A DNA stretch of 64,000 bases from Crambe crambe (GCA_963924555.1 OZ004592.1:2976001-3040000); one strand, 5' to 3'; positions 1 through 14,400 are shown, numbered from the stretch's first letter. A program made the numbers and translations. Notes: a model not told the origin generated them from the letters alone.

Positions 1-545
1 GGTTTTATTAGTAGCACACAAATAGTTATACACATGCTCATGAGCTTGACCTTATAGCCACAGCTCAGCCAGCTAGAAAGTGAGAAAATAATTAAGCGGA
101 GAGAGTAGGAAAGTTAAAGATTGTCTGATAAAGTACAGGGAGCAAGAAAAGGAACATGAAACCCATAAACAATGAGAGCAGATAGTACAAAGCTCAAGAT
201 TTTATGATCATCTGAAAAGGCTACGAGAGTCAAAGTCACTAGTAGGCAAGTTAAGAAAGTTGAAAGACAGCCAAGCAGTGAGAGCAGAGGCAGTAGGCAA
301 GTAAACGATCGTTGGAGCAAGAAAACTCCAACATCACATCCAAGAACGAGAGCAGAGGGTATAAGACTCAAGATTTTATGATCATCTAATAAAGCAGCAA
401 GAAGACTCAAGATTTTATGATTGTCTAATAAAGCAGCAAGAAAGCCTAAAATAGCTAGCAAGAACAGAAGCTACAAAGTCACAAGTAGGCTAAAAGAGCC
501 AACGTAATTAAGCATTTGCTACTGCAGCATAGAAAGTCATTGATG
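1..545. repeat. purine-rich repeat tract with short tandem copies
   Basis: The plus strand is strongly purine-biased. The phrase ACTCAAGATTTTATGATC recurs near 192, 368 and 406, and the last two copies belong to a 38-bp tandem pair (about 367-404 and 405-443) that ends in taataaagcagcaagaa. The minus-strand reading frame at 114-461 repeats the same peptide and is a by-product of the repeat, not a gene. Similar purine-rich text recurs at about 18690-18960 and 19180-19310, so this may be one dispersed family. No gene is seen. Confidence 0.5.
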
Positions 546-840
546 TGATAATGATTGCTGCAGTCTTTGGCTCCATGCTTGTTTATTTTGCCAGCCTACA
601 ATATATGGTGCCTTACTTGTATTCTAAAATTCTTCGTCGACTCTGATGCCAAATTGACCTTTGAACCATGCTTCTCTCTCTCTCCCTCTCTTTTTATTGG
701 ACTCTTAAGAGTGTCAAGATTCATTGTTGAGTGAGCCCATATATAGCTAGATTGGGTGTTCGATCTGCCCTTCCTTGCCTTAGATGCAATGCGTGGCATG
801 CATGCATGTTATCAATGATTTTTGAAGTATGATTGACATA
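546..840. other. intergenic, nothing recognised
   Basis: Simple AT-rich sequence with a CT-rich patch at about 671-690. No coding exon with plausible splice sites was recognised on either strand. Confidence 0.4.
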
Positions 841-1080
841 CATATGTGTCAGGGATGGCACGGATTGCCCCATTGGACTAATACTTAATATTTTCTTTCA
901 TAACTCTAGAATACTTCCTTCCTACAGTCAGCAACTCCTAACTTGAAGACAGAACACCTTAAATGTGCTATGACTCAAGTATGAGGAGCAGAAGACAAAG
1001 CAGTATCGTTTTACAGCAACTTCTAAAATCACCGTTTTCATCTGGTTGTTCATCATCATCACATAAAAAAAGTGATAAAC
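841..1080 (+). repeat. dispersed repeat, copy 1 of 3
   Basis: The stretch beginning gattgccccattggacta and running through tcttcaagt-type text to the cttctaaaatcaccgtttt segment is closely repeated at about 46535-46700 (same strand) and about 31560-31790 (opposite strand). The matches run over 150-200 bp with scattered differences, as in an interspersed non-autonomous element. The other two copies are bordered by the AGTAGGGATG motif; this one has CAGGGATGG at the same place. Confidence 0.65.
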
Positions 1081-1083
1081 AAG

Positions 1084-1504
1084 AAAGGGAAAATATTTAT
1101 TCTAAACAAAAAAGGAAAGTAGGGATGGTTGTGTGCGGTTCAAAAAAGTTCAGGAATAAGAGAGTGAACTTCAGTCAAATAAATCCTTACCCATCACCAA
1201 TATTACCAAACTACGAGCTAACTATTCCTTCACTCCATATCTCATCTTGGCCTGTCAATCAAAGGGCTTATCAGATCGTTCTATTGTTTTCTGAATAGTG
1301 CCGACATGCCGACAATGAATATTCATGAGGTGGATATTCCCGTTTTTCTCCCGGATATGGGAGTGAAGTAGGAATAGTTAGCTTGTAGTTTGGTAATATT
1401 GGTGTAAGGGGTTACTTGACTGAAGTTCACTCTCTTGTTGCTGAAGTTTTTTGAACTGCACACAGCCATCCCTATTTTCCTTTTTTGTTAGAATAAATAT
1501 TTTT
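1084..1504. mobile_element. foldback (long inverted-repeat) element, about 420 bp
   Basis: The left arm (about 1084-1236) and the right arm (about 1352-1504) are near reverse complements. Both contain aaatatttattcta, the motif GTAGGGATGG (CATCCCTA on the right), ttcaaaaaagttca and the gagtgaacttcagtca segment. The unpaired centre is about 115 bp. The outer ends match the ends of the foldback element at 33732-34084 and the single ends near 30980-31020 and 32180-32230, so this is a non-autonomous foldback family. No coding capacity is seen. Confidence 0.7.
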
Positions 1505-2271
1505 CTTTATAATAATGCTGCTCAATGGAGCAATGGCACTATGTGCTCTCTACTCCCACCCATGCATGGTTCCTTGGAGCAGCAGTGTACAACTGTCCTA
1601 AATTTATATGAGCAGTCTCATTATCATTACTTGATGACCAGTGAACTCAACAGGTTGATTTAGCTCTATACACACCTCTTTATTCTACAGTTGGGATTTT
1701 TCTCATACCACAGCATGTGTTTCAAAGGCTACAGGCAAGATGGTAGTAATTGGGACAAGATGGCGCTAGGGACTCCAGTTACGAAATGCAAGCGAGGTTA
1801 TCACGTAAAGAAACTCCAATGATAGAATGCAAAATAAGTAGAAGTGCATTTTTCGATACAACTTGCACCTGTTAATCGTAATAATGTTATTGTTTTTACT
1901 GTGTGGGGGTTCATGGGTAATTGTACTGACAGTCTGGCACAGCAGGAAAAACTGCTATTGTTCTGACACTGATAAGTGCATATGGTATGAGCACATATAC
2001 ATACATACTTTCAACATGTAGTGCCAGGATTGAGTGAAGCAAGCTCACACTTTATAGTTGCTGTGTTGTATGTGCAGCAAAATATATTGATCTAAACACA
2101 CTTCAATATTTCTCATCGAAGAGACTTGAAATGAAGCAGTGTCATAGTACGGTATGAAGAGTACTGATTGCTGTCTGTGTAAGAGCATATGCGGCCTGGA
2201 ATGTGGTCAACAAAATATTTTGCTCACCAACTGTTGTAGTTGATCCAAAATTGAAGGTTACAGTTACCTTG
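1505..2271. other. intergenic region upstream of the Tudor gene
   Basis: AT-rich, with no convincing exon. The short plus-strand frame at 1451-1663 has no family resemblance. The region probably contains distal promoter and 5' untranslated sequence of the Tudor gene. Confidence 0.35.
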
Positions 2272-2432
2272 TGCATGCGCTTACGATTAATAGTGGTGTT
2301 GCAAAGCAGCTGCAATGAAATGCACCACTATAAAAGTTAAATTGCCACAACCACATATTAATATCGTGATCATAATCTCTTTAAACCCCCCCTCCCCCAT
2401 TTTTTTCATAGAATTCGAACATCAGTTCTATA
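2272..2432 (+). promoter_or_regulatory. probable proximal promoter and 5'UTR of the Tudor gene
   Basis: A TGCATGCGC element (half of the NRF-1 type GCGCATGCGC palindrome) lies about 155 bp before the start codon; similar elements lie by gene B and gene C. A pyrimidine run followed by tttttttcatag at about 2388-2411 looks like a splice acceptor, so a non-coding first exon may lie further upstream. The transcription start cannot be placed by eye. Confidence 0.35.
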
Positions 2433-5400
2433 ATGGCTTTACAAGTGACATTTGGAAATAGACTAAAAGTGCTAATAACGCATGTCAAACCAGACAACAT
2501 TTTCTATATGCAATTAGACACTGAAGAAGCTTATGCACTTGAAGAGTTATCAGTGAATATTAGAAAATTAGTCACTTCTGGTGGACAGCAAGTATTAAAT
2601 CCAACAGTTGGCATCAACTGTTTCGCTCTTTCTGAAGTCGATAACATCTGGTACAGAGCACTTATTACCAAGTGTGATGGATCAAAGATCACAGTATATT
2701 ATGTGGATTATGGTAATTGTGAGCAGCTCCCTATGAGTAATCTTCGTTCCTCTAGTGGATCAGAATTCAACAGTTCCTACCAGGCTATCCAGTGTACTTT
2801 GTCTGACTTCATTTCAACATCTTCTGGCGTGTCTTTAAATAGTATGTTGCAGGGTTTGATATTGAATCAAGAACTGGATGCTGTGATACAGTCAAAATGT
2901 TCTGAACTTGGCCAGTCAATCCCATCAATTCCATGCTACTATGTTACATTATTCAAGGATGAGAAATGCACTGAAACAGTAGCAGAAGAGTTAATAAAAA
3001 GTGGGCATGGACAGTTTCGAATTTGCAATAGTCGTGTTGAAATAGGGAAGCACTACAATGCTTATGCAAGTTTTGATGATTCTCCTGGGAAATTTTGGAT
3101 CCAGTTTTCAGAGCGGTCTGAATCACTGGGGAATTTAATGGAAACTTTAAACACTACAGAAATTGTAGGATCACTACAACCCCTTCCTACTACTAGCATG
3201 TATCCAGGAGTAGCTTGTTGTTGTATTTATGATGAAGATGGGTCATATTATCGTGCTGAAATTGTGAGTGTAAATCGCTCAGAAAAGAAAGCAACTATAT
3301 GTTTTGTTGATTATGGGAACTATGCTAGTGTCATGTTACCTGAAATAAAGCAGTTACCTCCTCTCATGGCTTTCATTCCATCCTTTGCTGTGCAATGTTG
3401 TCTGGAAGGTGTCAAACCCATCAAGACAGCTAAGCCAGATCCTAAATTGGGTAAAATTGCATGGAGCAAGGAGGCATGCACCAAATTCAATGGGCTTATT
3501 CATGACATGGAATTAAAGGCTCATATAATAAGTGAGATATCCCCTGAAATATATGGTATTCATCTCCAAGTTGTTGCTACTGGAGATGATATTGGGAAAG
3601 TGTTTTGCAATACTAAATTTGCTGAAGTAGCAGTACCAAAGGGAAGCCTTCCAGTTACAGTTGAGCCAACTGATTACAAGTATTTGGAGCTTGATATCAA
3701 CAAAGCATACAGGAATTTGTTTATTTCTCATGCTGAATCTCCAGCCATAATCTGGTGTCAACCAGGAAAGCAAGTGGAGGAATTTGACTTGATGATGACT
3801 AATTTGACAACTGAAGCTCCTTCATTTCCTTTGCTGGGTGATGTGAAAGTCAACCAACCATGTTGTGTGTTATACCCCTTGGATCAGTCATGGTGCAGAG
3901 GTAGCATTCAGAATAGTAACAGTCATGATCACTCTGCACTTGTCTTGTTCGTTGATTATGGCAATGTGGAAACAATAAAACATAGAGATATCAAGGCTCT
4001 ACCAGCCAAGTATATGTCTCTTGCTGCTCAAGCAACAAGCTTTTCTTTGGCTGGGATCACTCCTAGAGGAAGTCAAGACTGGACCAAGGAAGCCATTGAG
4101 TACTTTCAGGACATGGTTGTTGAGCGCAGTTTAAATTGCAAGATTGTGGATGTGGATGAAGATGGATATCCTGCTGGTAAACTGTACAATCCACAAAAAA
4201 ATAACAAAGATATAGGTTTAGAGATGGTGAATCGAGGGTATGCTAGTGAAATACCACAGCATAAATTTTCTCCAGCAGGTTCAAGCTACAATGCCTCATC
4301 CCCATTGCACTCACAGAAAGGCAGTCCTCAGCAAGTGAGTCCAGCCTCTTCACGATATTCAAGCAAAGATAAAAGCAGCCCTTACAAGTCTCCTGGCATT
4401 AATAGTCCATCTCAAACTTCAAATCTGAAATATTCCAGATTAAAGTTCAACTCTGGGCAATCAGTAGAAGCCACTGTCTGTTACATTAATTCACCAACAG
4501 AGTTTTACATTCAGCTTAACCGTAATGCCAATGAGTTAGAACAACTCATGGGAAGAGTGGACGACTTTATCAAGTCCCCTGCAGCTCAATCTCTAACTTT
4601 GCCTCGCCCTGGACTCCCTATTTTAGCCCAATACTCGGTAAACAATGGGTGGTATCGAGCTATCGTGCTCTCTCATCCATCAAAGGGCACCTGTGAGATA
4701 CGGTTTGTGGACTTTGGAAATTCTGAGAGTACTGAAGTATCAAATATGGTACAAATAATTCCTGAATTTCTTAAATTTCCAGCTCAGGCTATTCTGTGCT
4801 CATTGAATGGAATACAAACCAACACTAGTCTACCAGAGAGTGCAGTTTCTGCTTTTGAGAATATGTCAATAGGGCATAGTTTCCAAGTCCACATTGTTAG
4901 TAGCACCGATCAACAGGGTGAAGAAGTTTATAGTGTGGACTTGGAATCATCAAGTGGTGACTCTGTCCTCAAACAGCTTGTAAATCAAGGGTTTTTTCAG
5001 GAACCACCATCTGCTACTCATGCTCAAGTCAACAAGGTTTCACTCCCTAGATTTCCACTTAATCAACCATTGGATGTGGTCATGTCTTATGTTGAAACAC
5101 CATCCAGCTTCTTCCTTCAACTTGCTGATAGCTATATAGATCTGGAGAGGCTTTCAGATGGCTTGAACGACCATTATTCAAAGATGGCCAGAGGTCAGGA
5201 GATTTTGACTAGTATTCAGGCAGGAAGCTTTTGTGTCGCTCAGTTCAGTGAAGATGAGCTTTGGTACAGAGCTAGAATTACTATGGTAAAAGGGAATGTA
5301 GCTACAGTTACTTATATTGATTTTGGTAACTCTGAAGAGAAAAGTATATCTGCTCTCAGAATTTTGAAGCCCGAGTTTTCCAAATTTCCCTGTATGGGCT

Positions 5401-8400
5401 TACCATGCAGTCTGGCTGGGATTGAGTCTACTAAAGAGTACTCAATTGATAGATTTTTGAAACTTGCTGAAAAAAAATTGGTGGGGATATTCAAAGCTCA
5501 AATGTCTTCTTATGAAGATAAAATTCCTGTCAGGCTAACTGATACTTCCAAACCTGAAATGGATGTGGTCAGTAGTATTTTCACAGGTGATCCCAGAAAG
5601 AGCATACCAATTAAGGCTCACATACCCACTGTGACTCCAGTATTAAATAGTCCTATGGAATCTATTATCTCACATTTGGTTAATCCTGAAGAATTCTATT
5701 GCCAACTGAACTCCGAGAAAACTGTACTAGACAATCTCACTAACAAGATGTATGCATTTTATGGTGAAAATAAGGAAGGGTCTCCAGTACTCTCCTCCAC
5801 TGTTGGTTCTTACTGTGCATCTCTGTACTCTGATGGTAACTGGTACCGTGGGAAAATTACTGCCATATCTCCTGGTGGAGCTTCTGTATTGTATCTAGAT
5901 TATGGAAATACTGAATCAGTTGACTCCAGTTCAATTCGAGCTCTGGAACCAGAATTTTTTAGTGTACCTATTCAAGCCATGAAGTGTCGACTTGCTGGTA
6001 CGCAACCAGTATCAGGAGTAGGTTGGAGTGGAAAATGCATTTCCAAAATTCAAGATGTTCTGATGGAAAAGGAAGTGGAGGCCATTTATCTTGAAGGGGA
6101 TGAGAGCAGTGGCTATGGTGTCCAGTTGATATTAGACGGTGAAGATGTTGCTGACATTTTACAAAGGAAAAAACTGGCAGATAGGATTTCTCTTCAGCCA
6201 GTTGAGAGGGTTTCATATTCACAGGAAAGTTTTGTCATAAATCCATATCCAATTGAGGAAGGTTCAGACCATGATATAATAGTTACATATGCTCTCTCCC
6301 CTCTGGAATTCTATGCACAGATAATAGATCCAGAGGAGCTTCTAGACATATTGATGCAAGAAATAGCCAACTATTGTGCTTCTCCAGCTTGTGGTGATTT
6401 CAAGTGTAATCCTGGAGATACGTTACTAGCACAATTTACAGAAGATGACTCTTGGTATCGTGGTATAATCCTGAATAGTATCAAAAATAATTCATTTGAG
6501 GTCTTCTACTTAGATTATGGAAATTCAGAAATGCTTGATAGGAGCCGTCTTCGAAGAGTGGAACCAAAATTTTGTAATTTACCAGCTCAGGCTATAAAAT
6601 GTCGTCTGGAAGGGGCACAGTACTACAAATACACTGAAAAATCCACCCAAGCCTTCAATGATATACTTCTCAACAATCAATTCAAGATGAAGTGTATCTC
6701 AGTATCTGAAGACAACACCTGTGCTATAAACTTGTCACAGTTTGATAACAACTTTGATGTTATGTCCTTAGCCATTGACCGAAACATAGTCCAGGCTAAA
6801 ATTTCTACTGTCAGTCCTGGTGATTCTTCCAAGCTCTCTATTCACATGTTTCCTGATGGTATTACAGTAGATTCCTTTCATGATGTGATAATAGTGCATG
6901 TTGAGTCACCTTCCAACTTCTTCTGCCAGTTTTCGGTGACTAGTATTGATGCTCTTCAAGACATGATGAATGAAATGCAGGAGGTTTACTCCTCTGCTCC
7001 TAGTGCATCAGATATGAATTTCAAGATTGGTGATTTTGTGGTTGCTCTGTTTTCTGAGGATGGGATGTGGTATAGAGCCGTAGTTAATGATATCCAATCT
7101 GAAGGTGTTAATGTACTTTTTGTTGACTATGGAAATTCTGAAGTAACACCCTCTAAAAATTTGAGGAGGCTAGAGCCTTCATTTGTGAACTTGCCTGCTC
7201 AAGCTGTACCATGTTGTCTTGCTGAAATCCTGCCACTGACAGATAAATGGTCTGCAGAAGCCTGTGATGAATTCAATAACCTTGTATTAAATTACTCTTT
7301 CATAGCTCAAATAAAGAGCTCTGAGGATATGAGTCGAAAACTCTTTAAGTTTGGTGATTCCCAGCAGCTTGAAATATCACTGATCAATGCTAAGAACTCC
7401 AAGAGTCCTGCTGAAGAGTTGGTTCAGTTAGGTCTTGCACGTCTTCCAACTGAAAATGACCAGTCCAATCTTCTTCAGCAGCCATATATATATCCTGACT
7501 TAAAGCTTGGTGAGGAGTATGAAGTGTATGTCTCTAATATTGAGTCCCCCTCTAGCTTTTGGCTACAATATTCATCCAGTGAAGATACACTATCTTCTAT
7601 TCAAGATAGTATTGGAATGATTTATTCTGATAATCCAGCTGAATATCCAGTTCTTGCTGATCCTTTTCCAGGTACAACTTGCTGTGCCAAATTCTCTCAA
7701 GATCAGCAATGGTATCGAGGTACTATCAAAGCAAAACACCCCAATGGAATAGAAGTTTTATTTGTAGACTATGGAAATTCGGAAATAGTCTCACCATCTG
7801 AAGTTCGGGTAATGAACCCAGAACTGCTAGCATGTGAAGTGCAAGCATTCCAGTGTATCCTCGATAACTGTCATCCAGCTTTAAACTCCGAGAAATGGGG
7901 TGTAAATCCCACAGGCATTTTCAGTGAACTGGTAATGGACAAACTTTTACACACTCAAGTAATCAGTAAAGCAGATAGGAATTGCTGGAGGGTAAAGCTT
8001 TTGGATGGTGACAGTGATGTGTGCAATCAACTAGTGCAATGTGGAGTTGCCATTAAGGATGTCACTCCAGCAGATACGAGAGTCCCAGGCCCCCAAATAT
8101 CTCAAGTTCAGCTTTCAGTTGGACAGTCATACTCTGTCTACATTGCATACATAGATTCTCCTTCAAAATTTTTCTGTCAGTTAACATCTGATTATGACAA
8201 ATTGGAGTCATTGATGGCAGAAATAGCAGATTTCTACAATGCCAATACCTTAGAACCTTTACTTGAAGAAGGAGCTTACTGTGTAGCTCAGTATTCAAGT
8301 AACTTTGCATGGTACCGAGCTCAGATTATGTCAATTGAGCCAATTGGAATTCTCGTCAATTTCATAGACTATGGGAACTCAGAATTAGTTTCTCCAGATA

Positions 8401-11400
8401 ATATTCTTGCTCTAGGATCACAATTTGCCACCTTGCCTTCTCAGGCAGTAAGCTGCTCTTTGGTAGAAGATATAGACTGTCCCTTTTCTGCTGATATCCT
8501 TGAAAGCTTCATTGAGTATGACCTCAACCAGGAATTCAGTGTGTGTATCAAGTCCAGAGTTTCTAGTGGTCAGTATTTTGTACAGTTATTCAATCAAGAA
8601 GGTAATCTGGTTAATAACTCTCTCTTGAGTGGTCAGATGGTTATGACACCAAGTAAGAGTCCTACAAGTGTGCCTCCTAATTTGGATATTCCACCTGCAC
8701 CTAGCATCGTGTCCTACCAGCCCCTGCATTATGACATTGGGAGCAGCATAGAGACATATATTTGTCATATCATTTCTCCCACTAGCTTCTTCTGTCAGCC
8801 ACTTGAGCTTGCTGCTGAACTTGATGATATGATGGCTGACATTGTATCTTACATGAGCAGTGAACCATATCAACCACTTTCACAAGAGAACTTCAAATCT
8901 GGTATGGTTTGTTTGGGGCAATACACTGAAGACAATGAGTGGTATAGAGGTGTTATTGAAGAAGTTATAAGTGAATCCACTGCTTTGGTGAATTTAGTGG
9001 ATTATGGAAATAGAGAGGTTTTGTCGTCTGATCGTATCTCTATTTTACCTTTACAGTTTACAAAATTGCCTCTTCAAAGCTTCCACTGTTCTGTATTTGG
9101 TTCAGACAAAGGAGACATAACATGGAATGTGGACCAGGTTCAGCAGTTTCAGGTTTTGGTACCTTCGAGTGAACAGTTTACGGTCAGCATTACAGGTTTC
9201 TCTGAAGGAAGGAATCAGTATACCATTATAATCTACAGAAATGGACAACCAATCAATTTTGAAGATATAGCAGGAGAGAAATGTGATGCAAGCAGCACAG
9301 GTGTAACCAATTTGGGTACCTTAGATCATTCTTTGGTCCAAATGCACACGGCAAGCTCCAGCTATTCCATGGTGGCTATCAAGGGGTCCAGCAAAGACTC
9401 TGGCTCTGATGATGGTGAAACAGAGAGTGATGAGGAGCTTGAAGGTAAGCTGCTCATCAAAGGACCATTCCAACTTAGTTTAGCTGTCCAAGAAAAGTTG
9501 GAAGTCAGTGTGGTGTATGTGGAGAGTCCTTCTTTAATTTATATCCAACGTACTGACTGCCAAGTGGAACTTGAATCTTTAAGTGAAGAAATAGCACAGT
9601 ACTGCACTAGCTTTGAGGAAGGTCAGCAGAATCCATTGATTTTTTGTGAAGGAGACATTGTCTTGGCAAAATGGTCTGAAGATGAAATGTGGTATCGTGG
9701 CGAGGTCATTGGAGTAGACTCCTCCAATGATAATACCTCAAAAGTGACCTTTATTGATTATGGGAATTCAGAGGTTATATCGTCTGAAAATTTAGTACCT
9801 TGTCCTAGAAATTTTTTGGAACTTCCTGCACAAGCAATTCCATGTTCCTTAGCACAAGTCCCACATAGTGATTCTTGGACAATTGTTTATAAAGACCTCA
9901 TCACCAAGCTAGTTGAAGGCAGGATTATGCAGGCTTCTGTAGTTTTGCCTGGTAGTGAAGGTATGAAACCAACAGTGATGTTGAAAGATCTAGAGACTGG
10001 TGCTGATGTGACAAGTGCAGTATTAGAAAAACTGCAGGAAGAGTGCGAGAGTGGTTCTAATGAGGTCATTGAAGAAGTGGAGGAAGAAGTAGAAGAAAAA
10101 GAAAATGAAGTAGGTGTTAAGAATGAACTAATAGAGTGCAGAGACTTTATGATGACAGTACCTCAAAGAGATGCAGAATTTTTCACCCTTGGTTCTTCTC
10201 ACCAAGTTTATGTGATTTCAAATTCCGGTCCTCGCTCATTTATATGCCAACTTTCGAGTGAAAGTGAGGCTTTTAATGAAATGACCAGCAAACTCCATAA
10301 GTTGTATGTAGAAACTGAAACCTCCTCTCCAGAAGCATCCTCCATTACTGAAGGTTCTTACGTTACTGCTCTTTTTTCTGGGGACATGCAGTGGTACAGA
10401 GCCAAAATTATAGAATGCTCTGGTGAATTCACATACAATGTCTTGTTCATTGACTTCGGAAACTCTGGGTTAGTCCCATTGAAAAATATAAGAGTTTTGG
10501 ATGAGAGTTTAGTTCTCCACCCTCCCTTTGCTGTGGAGTGTTTTCTTAGTGGTATTGAAGCACCTTCCAATAACCTCCAGTTCCCCCCTGATGCAATAGA
10601 GAAAATGTCAGAGCTTGTGGGGGAAGATGAATGTACCATTCAAATCACTACAGTTGATAATGCTGGTCTCTGCGGAGTAGTGTTAACTTCTTCTGATGGC
10701 ATAGCCGTGGGAACGGCTCTCATTGAGGCCAACTTGGCAGCACCATTAGATAAAGTTGAGGGATCCAGGTATGAATCTATTGAGGTGGAGTCAGAGTTTT
10801 CACATGCATCACATGAAACTCAAAACCCAAGTACTTTGGAACAAAAAGAAACCAATAATCCAGAAAGAGAGATCCCCATCCAAACTCAAATAATCAATCC
10901 TGAAGGTGATTTACCCACTGCAGAGCTATTGCAACAAAGTTTTGATGCTGAAGGAAATGAAAATTCCGATCTAGATGACATTAAGACATTGCAACAAAGT
11001 GTTGAAGATCCTGATATGCCGAAATTTGAAAATACAGAAAAATTATATGAAATCACAGATGAGGTTATTGAAGGAGAACATTGCGTAATGGAGACATCTC
11101 AAGAGGCTATTATTAATGAAGACAATCTCATTCCTAAGGCAGTTAGCATCTCATCAGATGAGCTAGAGGGAGTGCTTTCTTCTCAGAAAGTGATCTCATT
11201 TCCTCCACAAGCATTCCATTCTCCTGAGCAAGAAAAGAAGGCGAGTGAACATTTTGATGAGGCTCCTGATTCCAAGTCTCCATTCAAAGATTCCCTTTTC
11301 GCTGATTTTCCAGCTATAGAATCACCTGCTAGTTCTGGTTGTGCTCTAGAAGGTACCCTCCAATTTGCATCCAAGTATCCAGTAACTAGTTTAGCAGTGG

Positions 11401-14400
11401 GGTCACAGCACCCCGTGAAAGTGACTTCTGTTTCTACTCTGGAGGACTTTACATGCCGATTTATTGAACACCAAGACCAAGTAAAAGAATTGATAGATGC
11501 TATTGCCACGAGAAAGTACCAAATTGGGAAATATGACAAACTGGTTTGTAAAAATCCTAAGCCTTCTTTACCAGTGTGTGCCTGTTTTTCCAAAGATGAT
11601 GTGTGGCATCGTGGAGAAATAATCTCTGCAGGCCAAGTCCCTGATACATACAAGGTACTGTATGTTGACAGTGGAAACACCGAGATTCTTCCATTAGAAA
11701 GGCTTAAATATCTGGAAAATTGCTTTGCAGACAGTCTCCCTCCTCAAGCAGTTAGGTGCAGCTTGCCCATATTACTTGAAAACGATATAAATCCAGAACT
11801 CCCATCATCCATGGATCCTTGGGAACTTGATTGGCCCACTAGATCTGTACAACATTTTAACAGGCTTACTGATGGAAATACTGGGCTTATGATGAAAATT
11901 GAGAGTTATGAAAATGATAAGTACATAATTGACCTCTTTGATTGTGAATATAATGTCCGTGAGACTTTGGTAGCTAGGTTACGAAATGCTGGAGGGCTGG
12001 GAGATTCTCCTTTTCATGACAGTGTCGAAGAGGAAGGAGAATCAGCTGGTTCTGTGGCTAATGTCAGTAGTTTGGAAGCAGTGGAGCAGTGCTCTAAAGA
12101 AACCATGCCCGCTCAGGAGACTGTGTGTAATATGGAGAGTGGAGGCAAGAGAGAGTATATGACTACCACAGAAGAAACACCAGGGGACAAGTCTTCTGGT
12201 AATAATCATGATGGTAGCACCATAGAAAGAACACCAATTCCAACTGAAGATGAGCAAGGTGTTGAAACTGAAGATATGGACAATAAGTTCCCTCATAATA
12301 CTGCCATGTTTGATGGTAAAATCGAAAGTCAATCAGATATGGACAGTGACCTATCTCACCCTACTGCCAATGTACATGAGGTAAGTTGAAAATGTGTGGG
12401 TAGCACTTGATTTTTCCACTATGAACAGAGGGGTTGGAAGTCTATTAGTATCCATGTACACACAACTTTATCACCTACGTAGGTATCTAGGTAGGTATAG
12501 CTAGTCAGTCCGACCTCATCAAAATTTGGCCATAACCCTTACATTAAGTGGGAGGGGGTGTAAAGTAGCACTGACGTTATTGTGTTTAATGAATTCTATA
12601 GTATTTTATCAGTACTGATGCTGTGGATAGCAAATATGAAGTGGATGGCAAACATGAAGTCAGTACTGCTGTGGATGGCGTTAATACTGCTGTGGATAGA
12701 GAACACGAAGTTAGTACTGCTGTGGATGGCGAACACGAAGTTGGTACTGCTGTGGATGGCAAACATGAAGTTGGTACTGCTGTGGATGGTGAACACGAAG
12801 TTAGTACTGCTGTGGATGGTGAACACGAAGTTAGTACTGCTGTGGATAGCAAGCATGAAGTTGGTACTGCTGTGGATGGCAAGCATGAGGTTGGTACTGC
12901 TGTGGATGGCAAGCATGAAGTTGGTACTGCTGTGGATGGCGAACACGAAGTTAGTAATGCTGTGGATGGCAAGCATGAAGTTGGTACTGCTGTGGATGGC
13001 AAGCATGAGGTTGGTACTGCTGTGGATGGTGAGCTTGAAGTTAGTACTGCTGTGGATAATAAACATGAAGAATTGGATATAAATGCTGAGGGTAAGTTGA
13101 ACTGTGTAGAAATAAGAGATTAAATAACTCTTCTGTTAATAGAATGATACTGTATAGAGACCTTTCTATCAAGACAGATTTCTGATCTTAAGAATACCAT
13201 ATAGCACTAATTGCCAACATTAAATTATGCATCCATGACCTTAGTACAGAAAGAAAATTGAAAGTAGCTATGTACAAACCAACCAACATAGAAGAACAGG
13301 TGAGGTACAGTTCTTTCACAGAAGCAAGCAGAAGATGAATAGTAACGATTGCCACACTAAGCTAGACCAAGAAAGTGCCAAGAAGAATAGCTTAGGCCAT
13401 TTGCAGTATAAGATTTTTAATAGATCTGGCACCAAACATGACCAGACCATCAAATTCACCACGAGTAGTTTAGAGAAAAACCATACGGTTATAATAAAGT
13501 AATCATTCGTTTTTAATCAACCTGCACAAGGGTTATTGTACTCAGTAACATTAGTTGTGGTCCATAGCAATATTATTTCTACTTTTCTTTTCTCAAGGAC
13601 AACTATATACTAGGTAGAAAAAATAATATTGCAAAAAGCAACATGAACATTATTTCCAGTCATGCCTATGCATAAAATCAGTGCATAAAAAAATTGGGCA
13701 TGAAACTAGAGTTAAACATTTCTTGCTTCCTGGTTGCCAACTGAAGCCCAGGGAAGAGCATAAATAACTTAGTTTATATAATTTCAAGCATAAGTGGAAA
13801 GCTACCTTAGTTCTGGTGAGTTCCACATGACTCTCTGCTGTTGGATTCTCTGTGAACAAAGCTTTCATGGCTAACTACCTAGCTTTAGCACTAACTATGT
13901 AGAGAAAAGAAATCCATGTTTTCTTAGCAATGGCTGAGAAAGCATATCAGGGTTTCATACAGAGGTAGGGGATCCTGAAATTTCCCCTCTCTAGCTTGAA
14001 TTTCCCCACCCCAGATGTGATGCATTGTTGGAGGCCTGTGCAGCTTCATGCAAAATTTCCACTAGCCAGTAAAAAAAAAAAAAATGAAACTGCATATAAT
14101 TTTTGGCTCTAGTGCGATTGTAGTAAGTACTGAGATGGGAAGAATAAAGCTCTAGAGTGCCTGTAAGAGCAAAAACATTACACTTATTTGATATGAAATG
14201 TGAAATTTACTTGGCACAAAAAAATAGTTCTAGTACCCATTTAGTGGAGCTGCACATATAACATTATTTAAACACAGGGTGTTGCAGTAAGAAAGGTGGC
14301 ACATGCACGGCTTCCTAAAATTGTCCACCCACCTGAAGTGTAAAATCAGGGAGTATGTTTATATGCTTATCTCCCAACATTATAAAAATTTTCTTGATTG

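Noticed and set aside
8062-12332. Several minus-strand open frames opposite the Tudor exon
   Set aside because: They are antisense shadows of a 10-kb coding exon, with no domain or splice support.
12601-12625. Acceptor ttttatcag at 12612 for Tudor exon 2
   Set aside because: After a phase 0 exon it gives TAC TGA, an immediate stop. The acceptor at 12601 keeps the repeat frame open.
12582-13082. Additional long open frames across the minisatellite on both strands
   Set aside because: They are by-products of a stop-free 30-bp unit. Only the frame joined by in-phase splice sites to Tudor exons 1 and 3 was kept.
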